A stretch of 64,000 nucleotides of DNA from Hyphomicrobiales bacterium. Its GTDB lineage: Bacteria; Pseudomonadota; Alphaproteobacteria; Rhizobiales; Devosiaceae. The stretch covers positions 32,242 to 96,241 of the forward strand of contig UCAU01000030.1 in the NCBI GenBank assembly GCA_900470445.1, written 5' to 3'. The position numbers were made by a program, and so were the translations under genes. Under the pieces are notes generated by a model. That model made no database searches. It saw only the letters and a program-made list of their open reading frames with translations, and was not told where the DNA came from. Below, piece after piece: positions 1 through 8,951 of this stretch. Position 1 is the stretch's first letter. Each line of letters starts with the position of its first letter.

Positions 1-762
1 GCCGGCGGCACAGGCGAGGGTTTCTCGCTGACCGCTGAGGAGCATGGCCGCGTTATTCGCACCGCTGTCGAGACCTGCGCGGAGACGACACCAATCATTG
101 CGGGCGTGGGTTACAATACGCGTATGGCCATCGAAATGGCGCGCAATGCCCAGGCGGCGGGTGCGGCCGGCATCATGCTGATGCCCCATTATCTGACGGA
201 GTCGAACCAGGATGGGCTGTTTGCCCATATCGACGCGGTCTGCTCGGCGGTCAGCATCGGCGTGGTGGTCTATAATCGCGGCGTCTGCAAGCTCCTGCCT
301 GGTACCGTCGAGCGCCTGGCGGCCAAGCATGCCCATCTCATCGGCTTCAAGGACGGCATCGGCGATATCGAGGCGGTGACGGCCGTGCATGCGACCATGG
401 GCGATCGGCTGGCCTATCTGGGTGGTCTGCCGACCGCCGAGCTTTTTGCCGAGGCCTATCTGGGCGCAGGCTTTCCTGTCTATTCGTCGGCCGTATTCAA
501 CTTCATTCCGCGCACGGCGATGGAATTCTACCGCGCCGTGCAGTCGGGCGATCGTGCCACCACTGCGCGCCTGCTCAAGGATTTCTTCCTGCCTTATGCT
601 GCCATCCGCAACCGGGCAGGGGGCTATGCCGTGTCGATCATCAAGGCCGGCGCCAAGGTGGTCGGCCATTCGGCCGGGCCGGTTCGCCCGCCGCTGTCCA
701 ATTGCACGGACAAGGATATCGCCGACCTGCGCGTGCTGGTCGAGGCGCTGGGGCCGCAATAA
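1..762 (+). CDS. kdgD: 5-dehydro-4-deoxyglucarate dehydratase (KDG dehydratase), 5' end cut by window
   Basis: A DapA-family aldolase/dehydratase that decarboxylates and dehydrates 5-dehydro-4-deoxyglucarate to 2-oxoglutarate semialdehyde in oxidative hexuronate catabolism. The open frame runs from base 1, so the N-terminus, perhaps 50 residues, is missing. An early GGTGE motif is visible, then an NRGV motif that is typical of KdgD rather than lysine-pathway DapA. The Schiff-base lysine lies in GFKDG (Lys codon 349-351), followed by [15 protein letters not shown] and YSSAVFNF, all characteristic of this subfamily. It is the first visible gene of a + strand operon that also encodes an importer, a KdgF-like cupin and a GntR regulator, which supports a galacturonate or glucarate role. 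The family assignment is firm; the exact substrate in this host is inferred. Confidence 0.9.
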   Translation, partial: AGGTGEGFSLTAEEHGRVIRTAVETCAETTPIIAGVGYNTRMAIEMARNAQAAGAAGIMLMPHYLTESNQDGLFAHIDAVCSAVSIGVVVYNRGVCKLLPGTVERLAAKHAHLIGFKDGIGDIEAVTAVHATMGDRLAYLGGLPTAELFAEAYLGAGFPVYSSAVFNFIPRTAMEFYRAVQSGDRATTARLLKDFFLPYAAIRNRAGGYAVSIIKAGAKVVGHSAGPVRPPLSNCTDKDIADLRVLVEALGPQ

Positions 763-774
763 TCGAAACGTCCT

Positions 775-812
775 CCCAGGCGTGGCCCGGCGTCAAGCCG
801 GGCCGATCTGGG
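775..812. repeat. REP-like intergenic hairpin
   Basis: A perfect 8-bp stem (784-791 with 797-804) encloses a 5-nt loop and is extended by an outer CCCAG/CTGGG pairing at 775-779 and 808-812. There is no T-run after it, so it looks more like a REP-type or mRNA-stabilising hairpin than a strong terminator. It separates kdgD from the binding-protein gene. Confidence 0.6.
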
Positions 813-851
813 ACCTGAATTTCTGGAAGTTCTAGTGGTTGGAGGAGACCC

Positions 852-2450
852 ATGAAACACCTGCTTATTGCGTCGATGATGGCGCTCGCTATTGCCCTGC
901 CAATGCCGGCCGCCATGGCCGCAACGCCCGACGACCAGTTGGTCATAGGCCTCAGCATGAGCAACATCCTGACTGTGGACCCTGCAGCCATTGCGGGGCG
1001 TGAAGCCACGGCCATAGTGACCAATGTCTACGACACGCCCGTGCAGCTCGACGCCGTCGAACGCACGACGGTCAATCCGGGTCTGGCCGAAAGCTGGCAG
1101 ATCAGCGAGGACGGCACCACGGTGACGCTCAACTTCCGCCAGGACGCCAAGTTCGCCTCCGGCAATCCCGTGACGGTTGAAGACGCCCTGTGGTCGTGGA
1201 AACGGATCCTGCAGCTCGAGCTGGTAGGCTCGGCATCGTGGCAGGCCTATGGCTTCACGCTCGACAATTTCGACGACCATGTGCGGGCCGAGGGCAATTC
1301 CATCGTGGTCACCCTGCCTGAGGCTGGCGATCCGCTGCTGATCCTCTATCTTTTCGGCAAGCCGAGCGCGGCCTCGGTGGTCGATCGGGCCGTGGCGCTG
1401 GAGCACGAGGTCGATGGTGATCTGGGCGCCGCCTGGCTTACCACCAATACGGCCGGTTCGGGCCCTTTCGTACTGCGCAACTGGACGGCCAACGACACAA
1501 TCATCCTTGATCGCAATGATGATTATTGGGGCGGCGCCGCCCCGATGCGCCGCGTGCTGATCCGCCATATGCCGGAATCGCAGACCAAGCGCCTGATGCT
1601 GGAGCGTGGCGATCTGGATGTGGGTTTTGCCTTGTCGGTGCCCGACATCAATGCCCTGTCGAGCAATGAGGCGGTGGAAGTCCAAGCGGTCGCCAGTTCC
1701 GGCTTTTATTTCCTGGCCGTCAACATGAAGGACGAGCGCTTCGCCAATCAGGACACTCGTCTGGCGCTGCGCTACCTGATCGACTACCAGGGCATCAACA
1801 CCACGATCATGCCCAATTACGGCGTGCTGCATCAGCGTCCGGTTTCGCCCGGCGTTATCGGCAGTATCGAGGATCCCGGCTATGCGCTCGATGTCGAGAA
1901 GGCCAAGCAATATCTGGCAGATGCCGGCTATGCGGACGGCTTCAGCGTGAAGCTGCTGGCGCTCAACGAGCCGCCTTTCCTTGATATTGCAACCTCGATC
2001 CAGGGCACGCTGGCCCAGGCTGGCATCCAGGCCGAGATCGTCACCGGCACGGGCAACCAGGTTTATGGCCCGATGCGCGAACGCACCTTCGAAATGATCG
2101 TGGGTCGCGGTGGTGGCGGTCAGGAACCGCATCCGCATTCCAACATGCAGGCCCTGGTGATCAACCCGGACAACTCCGACGATGCAGGCCTGTCTGGTCT
2201 GATCGGCTGGCGCACCTCCTTCTATGACGAGGCGCTGAACAAGTTGGCATTGGATGCCCTGCTGGAACGTGATCCGGTGCAGCAGGAAAAGCTCTATCAG
2301 GACGTCCAGTATCTCTACGAGGACCTGGTGCCGGCGCTGCAGCCGATTTCGGCTGTGGTGGATACGGTGGTGTTCAGCGCCGATCTCGAGGGCTACCAGA
2401 ACCATTATGGCTGGACCACCCGCTTCAACACGGTCAGCAAAAGCCGTTAA
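852..2450 (+). CDS. Family-5 (Opp/Dpp-type) ABC substrate-binding protein
   Basis: Periplasmic solute-binding protein of 532 residues. It has a clear Sec signal peptide ending near AMA at about residue 23, and the family-5 layout in which VEDALWSWKRIL replaces the usual T-AxDVxxS motif. The start is supported by a GGAGGA ribosome site 5-10 bases upstream. Family 5 proteins bind peptides, nickel, opines or oligosaccharides. Here the neighbours are kdgD and a KdgF-like cupin rather than peptidases, so the ligand may be a uronate or small pectin fragment; that is inference from context only. The gene is followed by a hairpin and then by the two permeases and two ATPases of the same importer. Confidence 0.88.
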   Translation: MKHLLIASMMALAIALPMPAAMAATPDDQLVIGLSMSNILTVDPAAIAGREATAIVTNVYDTPVQLDAVERTTVNPGLAESWQISEDGTTVTLNFRQDAKFASGNPVTVEDALWSWKRILQLELVGSASWQAYGFTLDNFDDHVRAEGNSIVVTLPEAGDPLLILYLFGKPSAASVVDRAVALEHEVDGDLGAAWLTTNTAGSGPFVLRNWTANDTIILDRNDDYWGGAAPMRRVLIRHMPESQTKRLMLERGDLDVGFALSVPDINALSSNEAVEVQAVASSGFYFLAVNMKDERFANQDTRLALRYLIDYQGINTTIMPNYGVLHQRPVSPGVIGSIEDPGYALDVEKAKQYLADAGYADGFSVKLLALNEPPFLDIATSIQGTLAQAGIQAEIVTGTGNQVYGPMRERTFEMIVGRGGGGQEPHPHSNMQALVINPDNSDDAGLSGLIGWRTSFYDEALNKLALDALLERDPVQQEKLYQDVQYLYEDLVPALQPISAVVDTVVFSADLEGYQNHYGWTTRFNTVSKSR

Positions 2451-2458
2451 CGCCTAAG

Positions 2459-2485
2459 CGCAGCGGCCCTCGCATGGCCGCTGCG
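2459..2485 (+). terminator. Hairpin between binding-protein and permease genes (attenuator-like)
   Basis: A perfect 10-bp inverted repeat, CGCAGCGGCC / GGCCGCTGCG, with a 7-nt loop, is followed by a pyrimidine-rich TCTTCTTT. It lies 9 bases after the binding-protein stop codon. It would let part of the transcripts end here, giving more binding protein than membrane components. An ATG inside this hairpin (2474) is therefore an unlikely start for the next gene. Confidence 0.65.
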
Positions 2486-2509
2486 TCTTCTTTCGCTACG
2501 GGAATGAGC

Positions 2510-3550
2510 ATGACTCCGCTATCCGTCCGCTTCAGATCGCAAGCCGTTGGTGCAGCCGGGTTCGCCGGCTCCATCATCGTGACCCTGTTCGGCTTATTGG
2601 TCCTCACCTTCATCATTGGCCGCATGATGCCGGTCGATCCGGTGCTGGCCATTGTGGGCGATGAGGCCTCGCAGGCCACCTATGATCGCGTCTATGCACA
2701 ACTTGGCCTCGACCGGCCGCTTTATGAGCAGTTCTTCCGCTTCGTTGCCGACATTTTGCGCGGCGATTTCGGCGTGGCGCTGCTGACCGGCCGGCCGGTG
2801 ATCGAGGATATCGCCCGGGTGTTCCCGGCGACCATCGAGCTGGGCACGATTTCCATCATCATTGGCACGGGCCTGGGCGTGCCCCTCGGCGTGCTGGCGG
2901 CGGTGCGGCGCAACAAATGGCCGGATTACCTGGTACGGTTTTTCGGGCTCATCGCCTATTCGACCCCAACCTTCTGGATCGGCCTGATGGGCCTCCTGGT
3001 CTTTTACGCCATGCTCGGCTGGTCAGGCGGCAGCGGACGGGTCGAGGTTTATTATACCGGGCTGGTCAGCCCGATCACCGGCTTCCTGCTGATCGACAGC
3101 ATATGGGTGGGCGAGTGGGATGTGTTCTGGAGCGCGTTGCGCAATATCTGGCTGCCGGCGCTGGTGCTGGGGCTCAACTCCATGGCCTATATCAGCCGCA
3201 TGACGCGCAGCTTCATGATGGAGCAGCTAGGCCAGGAATATGTCATCACCGCACGGGTCAAGGGCCTGTCGCGCAACCAGGTGGTGTGGCGCCATGCCTT
3301 CCGCAATATTCGCGTGCAACTGGTGACCATCGTGGCGCTCGCCTATGGCGGGCTGCTGGAAGGCGCCGTGCTGGTCGAGACCGTGTTCTCCTGGCCCGGC
3401 TTTGGCGGTTATCTCACCAGCAATCTGATGATCGGCGACATGAATGCCGTCATGGCCTGCACGCTGCTGGTGGGGGTGTTGTTCATCGCGCTCAACCTCC
3501 TCTCCGACCTTCTCTACCGGGTATTCGACCCAAGGACACGTGCCACATGA
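2510..3550 (+). CDS. Opp/Dpp-type ABC permease (DppB family)
   Basis: Inner-membrane permease of about 346 residues with an N-terminal membrane segment, a periplasmic region carrying the DPVLAIVGD and [11 protein letters not shown] signatures of DppB proteins, and a C-terminal transport domain with the EAA-like loop ([24 protein letters not shown]) before the last helices; that loop is split here only by normal reading. In-frame ATGs exist at 2474, 2504 and 2510. The first falls within a hairpin loop, whereas GGGA at 2500-2503 is well placed for 2510, so that start was chosen. The stop overlaps the next start (ATGA), indicating translational coupling. Confidence 0.88.
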   Translation: MTPLSVRFRSQAVGAAGFAGSIIVTLFGLLVLTFIIGRMMPVDPVLAIVGDEASQATYDRVYAQLGLDRPLYEQFFRFVADILRGDFGVALLTGRPVIEDIARVFPATIELGTISIIIGTGLGVPLGVLAAVRRNKWPDYLVRFFGLIAYSTPTFWIGLMGLLVFYAMLGWSGGSGRVEVYYTGLVSPITGFLLIDSIWVGEWDVFWSALRNIWLPALVLGLNSMAYISRMTRSFMMEQLGQEYVITARVKGLSRNQVVWRHAFRNIRVQLVTIVALAYGGLLEGAVLVETVFSWPGFGGYLTSNLMIGDMNAVMACTLLVGVLFIALNLLSDLLYRVFDPRTRAT

Positions 3551-4467
3551 CTGACACTGGCAATCCCAAGTTGAGCTGGCGGGACTATTTCACCAGCGAC
3601 ACGGTGAGCAGCATGCGCCAGGCCACGGCCCAGCGCATCTACTGGAGCCTGCGCGCCTTTTTCGTCAATCCCCTGGCTGTGTTCGGGCTGGTGGTCGTCC
3701 TCGTCATGGTGTTGGCAGCGATCTTCGCGCCGCTGATCGCCACCCATGAGCCCAATGTGCAGAACCTCAATGCAGCTTTGCAGCCGCCCGGCGCGGCCAA
3801 TTGGCTGGGCACGGACGAACTTGGTCGCGATATCTATAGCCGCATCGTCTACGGTTCGCGCATCTCGATCTATATCGTTCTGCTGGTCTCGGTGATCGTC
3901 GCGCCGGTGGGATTGCTGATCGGCATGGCCGCGGGCTATGTCGGCGGCTGGGTTGACCGCGTGCTGATGCGGATCACCGATATCTTTCTGTCCTTCCCCA
4001 GTCTGATCCTGGCGCTGGCCTTCGCGGCGGCGCTGGGGCCGGGCATCGAAAACGCGGTGATCGCCATTGCGTTGACCTCCTGGCCATCCATTGCGCGCCT
4101 CGCGCGGGCCGAGACACTGACCATGCGGGCCTCCGATTTCATTGCCGCAGCAGAGGTTTCGGGGGCATCGGCTTTCCGCATCCTGCGCCGGCATGTCCTG
4201 CCGGTCTGCGTGCCGTCGGTGATCGTGCGCATCATGCTCAACATGTCGGGCGTGCTGTTGACCGCGGCAGGCCTCGGTTTCCTGGGCCTGGGCGCACAAC
4301 CGCCGACGCCCGAATGGGGCGCCATGACCTCGGCCGGACGTCGCTTCATGATCGACAGTTGGTGGGTGGTCACCATGCCGGGCATGGCCATCCTCATCGT
4401 CGCCTTGGCCTTCAACCTGTTCGGGGACGGTCTGCGCGACGTGCTCGATCCGCGCCAGTCGAGGTAG
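3547..4467 (+). CDS. Opp/Dpp-type ABC permease (DppC family)
   Basis: Second permease of the importer, 306 residues. The N-terminal DppC region has a first helix around residues 38-62, followed by the [13 protein letters not shown] motif typical of the family. The transport domain carries an EAA-type loop around [17 protein letters not shown] and ends with [12 protein letters not shown], the usual DppC C-terminus. It overlaps the upstream permease by 4 bases and is 3 bases from the ATPase. The frame is open far upstream of this ATG, but the overlap and the family length fix the start at 3547. Confidence 0.9.
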   Translation: MTDTGNPKLSWRDYFTSDTVSSMRQATAQRIYWSLRAFFVNPLAVFGLVVVLVMVLAAIFAPLIATHEPNVQNLNAALQPPGAANWLGTDELGRDIYSRIVYGSRISIYIVLLVSVIVAPVGLLIGMAAGYVGGWVDRVLMRITDIFLSFPSLILALAFAAALGPGIENAVIAIALTSWPSIARLARAETLTMRASDFIAAAEVSGASAFRILRRHVLPVCVPSVIVRIMLNMSGVLLTAAGLGFLGLGAQPPTPEWGAMTSAGRRFMIDSWWVVTMPGMAILIVALAFNLFGDGLRDVLDPRQSR

Positions 4468-4470
4468 GCG

Positions 4471-5325
4471 ATGACCCAGAACATCCTTTCGATCAAAAAT
4501 CTCAATGTCCGCTATTTCGGCGCCCGCGGCGCCATGCACGCGGTGCGCAACGTCAGCTTCGATGTGGGCCGGGAAAAGGTCGCCATTATCGGGGAATCGG
4601 GTTCGGGCAAATCGACCGTCGGCCGCGCCCTGTTGCGCCTGCTGCCCGACATTGCTCGCATTGAGGCCGACAATCTGGATTTCGAAGGCCAGCACATGCT
4701 GTCGCTTAGCGAAAAGCAGATGCAGGACATTCGCGGTCGGCGCATCTCGATGATCCTGCAGGACCCCAAATTTTCGCTCAATCCCGTGATAAGCGTGGGC
4801 GAGCAGGTGAGCGAAGCCTACCTTGCCCATTTCAAGGTGAGCCGGGCAGAAGCGAAAAAGCGCGCCATCGCCCAGCTCGCGGCCGTGCGCATTCGCGACC
4901 CTGAACATGTCTATGGACTTTACCCGCACGAAGTCTCGGGCGGCATGGGACAGCGCATCATGATCGCCATGATGCTGATCCCCGATCCCGCGCTGATCAT
5001 CGCCGATGAGCCGACGTCGGCGCTGGATGTGACGGTGCGGCTACAGGTGTTGGCGCTGCTCGACGATCTCGTACAGGAGCGGGGCATCGGGCTGCTGTTT
5101 ATCAGCCACGATCTCAACCTGGTGCAGAGCTTCTGCGATCGCGTGCTTATCATGTATGCCGGCCAGATCGTTGAGGAATTGCCGGCCGATCAGCTCGATA
5201 AGGCGCAGCACGAATATAGCCGGGGCCTGCTTGCCTCGCTGCCGCGTATCGGCCAGCGGCGTGATCGCCTGCCCACGCTCAACCGCCGCAGTGAATGGGC
5301 ACTTGACCTGGTGAAGCAGCAATGA
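4471..5325 (+). CDS. Opp/Dpp-type ABC ATPase (DppD family)
   Basis: Cytoplasmic ATPase of 284 residues that energises the importer. Walker A is GESGSGKST at residues 41-49, the signature is the variant VSGGMGQR, and Walker B ends in ADEPTSALD, followed by the HDL switch histidine motif. The protein is shorter than many DppD homologues (around 320) because the C-terminal oligopeptide extension is brief. It overlaps the following ATPase gene by ATGA. It works as a heterodimer with the next gene product. Confidence 0.9.
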   Translation: MTQNILSIKNLNVRYFGARGAMHAVRNVSFDVGREKVAIIGESGSGKSTVGRALLRLLPDIARIEADNLDFEGQHMLSLSEKQMQDIRGRRISMILQDPKFSLNPVISVGEQVSEAYLAHFKVSRAEAKKRAIAQLAAVRIRDPEHVYGLYPHEVSGGMGQRIMIAMMLIPDPALIIADEPTSALDVTVRLQVLALLDDLVQERGIGLLFISHDLNLVQSFCDRVLIMYAGQIVEELPADQLDKAQHEYSRGLLASLPRIGQRRDRLPTLNRRSEWALDLVKQQ

Positions 5326-6110
5326 GCCTGATCGATATCCAAGACCTCTCGCTCGAACTCGGCCAGGGCCTGCGCCGCCGCAAGATTCTCGATTCCCTCA
5401 CCATCGCCGTCGAGCCGGGCCAGACCTTTGGGTTGGTCGGCGAATCTGGTTCGGGCAAGTCGACCGTGCTGCGCTGCATTGCCGGGCTCTACAAGCATTG
5501 GACTGGCTCAATCGTGGTGGATGGCCAGACCTTCCATAGCGCCGATCGGCTGGAATGGTGTCGCAATGTGCAGATGGTGTTCCAGGACCCTTATGGGTCC
5601 CTCCATCCCAAGCACCAGATCGAGGATATCATTGCCGAGCCGCTGCATGTGCATGGGCTGGACAATATCGGCGCGCGGGTGAGCGAGGCGCTCGATCAGG
5701 TCGGACTGCCCGGTAAGTTCCGCTACCGCTATCCACACCAGCTCTCCGGCGGACAGCGCCAGCGTGTCGCCATTGCCCGCGCCATGGTGCTGCGGCCGAA
5801 AATTATGTTGCTCGACGAGCCGACTTCGGCGCTCGACGTGTCGATCCAGGCCGAAATCCTCAATCTCTTCATGGATCTGCGCAAAGAGCTGCAGCTGACC
5901 TATCTGCTGGTCAGTCACGATCTGGCGGTGATCGACCACATGTGCAGCGCCTTTGCGGTGATGCAGAGCGGCAAGATCGTTGAGGTGCTGACGCGCGACG
6001 CGCTCGAGAATGGCGGGGCGGAAGCCCCCTATACCCGTACGCTGATCGAGGCGAGCGAACGCTATGACCGCGAGCTGGCGCTACGCCATACCGCGGCGGA
6101 ACGGGTTTAA
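5322..6110 (+). CDS. Opp/Dpp-type ABC ATPase (DppF family)
   Basis: Second ATPase of the importer, 262 residues. Walker A is GESGSGKST at residues 40-48, the signature is LSGGQRQR, and Walker B reads [11 protein letters not shown], followed by a SHDLAVI switch region. The order DppB-DppC-DppD-DppF is the standard one for this transporter class. Eleven bases separate it from the cupin gene, so they are probably cotranscribed. Confidence 0.9.
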   Translation: MSLIDIQDLSLELGQGLRRRKILDSLTIAVEPGQTFGLVGESGSGKSTVLRCIAGLYKHWTGSIVVDGQTFHSADRLEWCRNVQMVFQDPYGSLHPKHQIEDIIAEPLHVHGLDNIGARVSEALDQVGLPGKFRYRYPHQLSGGQRQRVAIARAMVLRPKIMLLDEPTSALDVSIQAEILNLFMDLRKELQLTYLLVSHDLAVIDHMCSAFAVMQSGKIVEVLTRDALENGGAEAPYTRTLIEASERYDRELALRHTAAERV

Positions 6111-6121
6111 GGAGATTAGGG

Positions 6122-6457
6122 ATGCCCACTTCAGGTAGCTTTCTGCGGGGGACGGACGCGCAATGGCGGGATGCCGGCGAGGGGCGGCGCATGCAGATGC
6201 TGTGCTACAATGATCAGCTGATGATGCTGCGCTGGGAATTTCCGGCTGGTTGGGCCGGTGAGCCCCATTCCCATCCGCATGCCCAGGCGGCCTATGTCGA
6301 AAGCGGACTGTTCGAGATGACGATCGATGGCGTCACCGAACGGCTGGGACCAGGCTCGAGCTATGTGGTTGCCGGGGGAGTATTGCACGGGGCGGTTTGC
6401 ATCGAGGCCGGGACTATGGTGGATAGTTTCACGCCCCATCGCGAGGACTACATCTAG
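6122..6457 (+). CDS. KdgF-like cupin, unsaturated-uronate processing
   Basis: A single-domain cupin of 111 residues. Metal-binding residues are visible as HSHPHAQ (His49, His51, plus Gln55 in place of a third ligand position) and a later His89 in VLHGAV. The C-terminal SFTPHREDYI resembles the end of KdgF, the cupin that converts 4,5-unsaturated galacturonate from pectin into a linear ketouronate. Its place beside kdgD and the importer supports this role. A general sugar-binding or pectin-degradation cupin of unknown reaction is the main alternative. A ribosome site (AAGGAG) lies about 9 bases upstream. Confidence 0.75.
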   Translation: MPTSGSFLRGTDAQWRDAGEGRRMQMLCYNDQLMMLRWEFPAGWAGEPHSHPHAQAAYVESGLFEMTIDGVTERLGPGSSYVVAGGVLHGAVCIEAGTMVDSFTPHREDYI

Positions 6458-6482
6458 TCCCGGGTCAGGAGACTTGAGGTCT

Positions 6483-7211
6483 ATGGAATTGCGCCGCGGC
6501 AATCTTGCCGAACAGATCGTCGAAGTGCTGCGAGCGCGCATTCAGGATGGTGACTATCCCATTGGCTCCAAGCTCCCAACCGAGCACGAGCTGATTGAGG
6601 AGTTCCGCGTCAGCCGTACGGTAGTGCGCGAGGCCATTGCCAATCTGAAGGCCGGAGGCCTAGTCACCACGCGGCAGGGCGTGGGCGTATTCGTGCAAAA
6701 CAGCGCCCGCCAACAGGGCTTTTTCATCCCACCGATTGGGCTTGATGCCATTTCCGACAAGATCGCGGTGTTGGATCTACGCATTGGCGTTGAGGTCGAG
6801 GGCGCAGGGCTGGCCGCCGTCCGGCGAACGGACCAGACTCTGGGTGGTATCGAGCACGCCGTCGAGGCTATGCGCGCTGCCATCGCGTCGGGAAGCGACG
6901 CCATCGACGCCGATCTCGACTTCCATCGGGCAGTGGCCGCCGCGACCAACAATGTTCATTTCGCCAATCTCTTTTCCTATCTCGGTACGCTTTCGGTGCC
7001 ACGTGTGCGCGTGAAAACTTACGGTCTTTCGCCCGAAGCGCGCGCCGCGTACCTCAACAAGATAAATGATGAACATGAAGCGGTCCTGGCGGGAATCCGT
7101 GCAGGCGATGCCGACAATGCGCGCGGAGCAATGCGGATGCACCTTATTAATAGCAAGCAGCGCCTGATGCGCGAGCTAGAGCCGGGGCATGACGCCACGC
7201 GCACTGCTTAG
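6483..7211 (+). CDS. FadR-subfamily GntR transcriptional regulator
   Basis: A 242-residue regulator. The N-terminal winged helix-turn-helix (about residues 8-72) includes KLPTEHELIEEF and SRTVVREAIANLKAGGL. The C-terminal FCD ligand-binding domain has the expected metal-ligand residues in DLDFHRAV, NDEHEAVL and MRMHL. The ATG at 6483 is preceded by TTGAGG; the longer open frame that starts at 6327 would overlap the cupin and has no domain support. As the last gene of the uronate operon it probably senses a sugar acid and controls the operon, possibly through the promoter upstream of this window. Confidence 0.88.
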   Translation: MELRRGNLAEQIVEVLRARIQDGDYPIGSKLPTEHELIEEFRVSRTVVREAIANLKAGGLVTTRQGVGVFVQNSARQQGFFIPPIGLDAISDKIAVLDLRIGVEVEGAGLAAVRRTDQTLGGIEHAVEAMRAAIASGSDAIDADLDFHRAVAAATNNVHFANLFSYLGTLSVPRVRVKTYGLSPEARAAYLNKINDEHEAVLAGIRAGDADNARGAMRMHLINSKQRLMRELEPGHDATRTA

Positions 7212-7334
7212 CTGCTCTTGGACAATCTTTCCGGCGTCGCGATCGTGAACTGGCCGGCCGTTCACAAGCGGAAAACGTCATCACACGCGTCGAATCTTAG
7301 GGGGCAGGAGTGGGTTGCAAAGCCGACGCCGATT

Positions 7335-7364
7335 GACTCGCGTAATATGCGGGTCCGGAACGTT
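7335..7364 (+). repeat. Dispersed 30-bp repeat, copy 1
   Basis: This stretch matches 12082-12110 at 25 of 29 positions with a one-base gap, and all differences are transitions. It lies in the 730-base gene-poor stretch after the GntR gene, where apart from the GatZ/KbaZ remnant further on nothing else was recognised. Confidence 0.5.
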
Positions 7365-7595
7365 CGAATGCGGATCGGCCGCTTCCAATCCCCTTTCGGT
7401 CGTTCAGGGCTTGAGCTGTTGATCCCGGAACTTGCCTTTCCACCAATGCAGAAGCTGTTCCCTTTCAAGACAGTGGCTACCACTAGAAGTAGGCGGGGTA
7501 GTTACGATCATCGCTTTGAACCTCGAAGCAAAGCCAGCTGCGGCGAAGCTTGGAGATTTCAGCGAACGCAATCAGTGTACCCACGGACTCCCCGC

Positions 7596-7823
7596 TTATA
7601 GCCTGTTCATATAGTCTGACTTGACGTGCCACTGCGTCCAGAAGCAGAGATTTGGCTTTGGTCGGCCCACATGCAGGTTGACCCCAGCAAGCTGGTTACC
7701 CAGAAACTGGCTAATCAGCGGCATTGGAATGCTCCGATCGCCGAGCCGCTCCATAGGCCTCTCGACGGCCGCCACGGCATCCGGATGCGGCCAATAGTAC
7801 CGACTGCGATCTGAATAGCTGAA
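7596..7823 (-). pseudogene. GatZ/KbaZ C-terminal remnant (tagatose-bisphosphate aldolase subunit)
   Basis: On the - strand an open frame of 75 codons ending in TAA at 7596-7598 reads YSDRSRYYWPHPDAVAAVER, then IPMPLISQFLG. This is the conserved C-terminal part of the GatZ/KbaZ accessory subunit family, where a YSDRIRYYWP-type motif is followed by PIPLPLISQYL. A TAG codon lies just upstream at 7830-7832 and the remaining three quarters of the roughly 420-residue protein is absent. It is a decayed fragment of a galactitol, tagatose or related sugar locus. The family match is from memory and should be confirmed by a search. Confidence 0.6.
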
Positions 7824-7949
7824 ATGGCGCTACAGGCGCAGTTCGGCCGCGTCCCCATCATAATATTTTTGCCAGTGGCCCGGCTCGCGCAGCATCAGCG
7901 CTTCCATGGCAGCGGCCACAGTTTCTTCGGCAGAAATCAGCCCTAATGC

Positions 7950-8240
7950 GACCGCAACTTGGTCAAGGCCAATTGGGGCCGCGTCATCACCATTGCCTCG
8001 TAGGCCGGCGTCGTCGGCATTGCCGAACACGTCGCCTATAGCGCCAGCAAGGCCGGCCTTCTGGGAATGACTAATTGCCTGGCGCCTGAATGGGGCCCGC
8101 GCGGCATTACGGCGAACTGCATTTCGCCCACCGTGATGGAAACCGAATTGGCCAAGGTCGGCTGGTCTGGCGAAAAGGGTGAACGCGCCCGCGCCGAAAT
8201 CCCCACCCGCCGCTTCGCTCAGCCCGAGGAAATCGCGCTC
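7950..8240 (+). pseudogene. Short-chain dehydrogenase remnant (first)
   Basis: In one + frame the sequence reads NWGRVITIAS, then a TAG stop at 8001-8003, then AGVVGIAEHVAYSASKAG and PEWGPRGITANCISP. This is the SDR core with the catalytic YSASK and the following conserved strand. The N-terminal Rossmann region is missing and the end is fused at about 8240 to a second SDR fragment. The in-frame stop and truncation mark it as non-functional. Confidence 0.65.
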
Positions 8241-8556
8241 GCCGCGCTCTTTACTTGCTCGATTTCCGGCCATCAGGCCATCCATTGGGAGCCGGTCTAC
8301 AGCGCCAGCAAGCACGCCGTCCAATCCTTCGTGCATGGCGTCCGCCGCCAGATCGCGCCGCATAATGTCCGCATCGGCGCCTTGGCGCCTGGCATTGTGC
8401 TCAACGAACAGGAAGAGAGAGATAGAGCGTCGCGTAGCGGCCCATGCCGGCCTGCGCTGCGAGGATGTCGCCGATGCCCTGCTGTTCATGCTCACGCGGC
8501 CCGCCAACGCGACCGTGCGCGACCTAGTACTCCTGCCACAGAACCAGGACATCTGA
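8241..8556 (+). pseudogene. Short-chain dehydrogenase remnant (second), frameshifted
   Basis: Directly continuing the first fragment is another SDR: ISGHQAIHWEPVYSASKHAV with a second catalytic YSASK, then VRIGALAPGIVLNE. After about 8415 the homologous reading moves to another frame (VAAHAGLRCEDVADALLFML, ending in PQNQDI at 8556). About 20 residues around the frameshift are missing. Two catalytic YSASK motifs within 90 codons show that these are two different SDR genes joined by deletion. The following stretch 8557-8951 holds only a short - strand open frame (8647-8841) that was not recognised. Confidence 0.65.
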
Positions 8557-8951
8557 ACCTTGACGCAATCGGCTCTCGAAGGGACTTTACGTGTATCTTA
8601 AAATGTAAAGCCTGATTGGACATTATGTCGGTCTGCGCAAAGTGACCTATATATCCCCCGTTGGTCTCGACCCATACTGAGGTCCCTGATTGTAGGCGCA
8701 GGCGCCAATGTCAGCTTTCTGTTCTGTGCTGGAGCGCAGCGCTATCTCGATCTGGTAGGCGGCGGTTTCTCCGGCTTCCAGAGTTTCCCGTATTCGCGAA
8801 CGAGTGGCAGTCGAGTCTATCCTGCCCGCGCAGCGCCTCATGACCTACACCAGAATTACCGCTCCTGGCGGAACGGGATGAGAGCATCTGATGTAGACCA
8901 AGGTTAGCAAAGCTGTCAGCTATCCCGAGCCGCTTACGAAGTACCCCGGCC

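Noticed and set aside
624..2405. 593-codon open frame on the - strand
   Set aside because: It is antisense to the well-supported binding-protein gene and has the histidine/glutamine/arginine-rich composition of a shadow frame.
2917..3546. Long + strand open frame running into the DppC permease
   Set aside because: It overlaps the DppB gene in another frame and shows no homology; the true start is 3547.
7830..8552. 240-codon - strand open frame across the SDR remnants
   Set aside because: The + strand carries clear SDR motifs in two frames, so this is a shadow of the pseudogenes.
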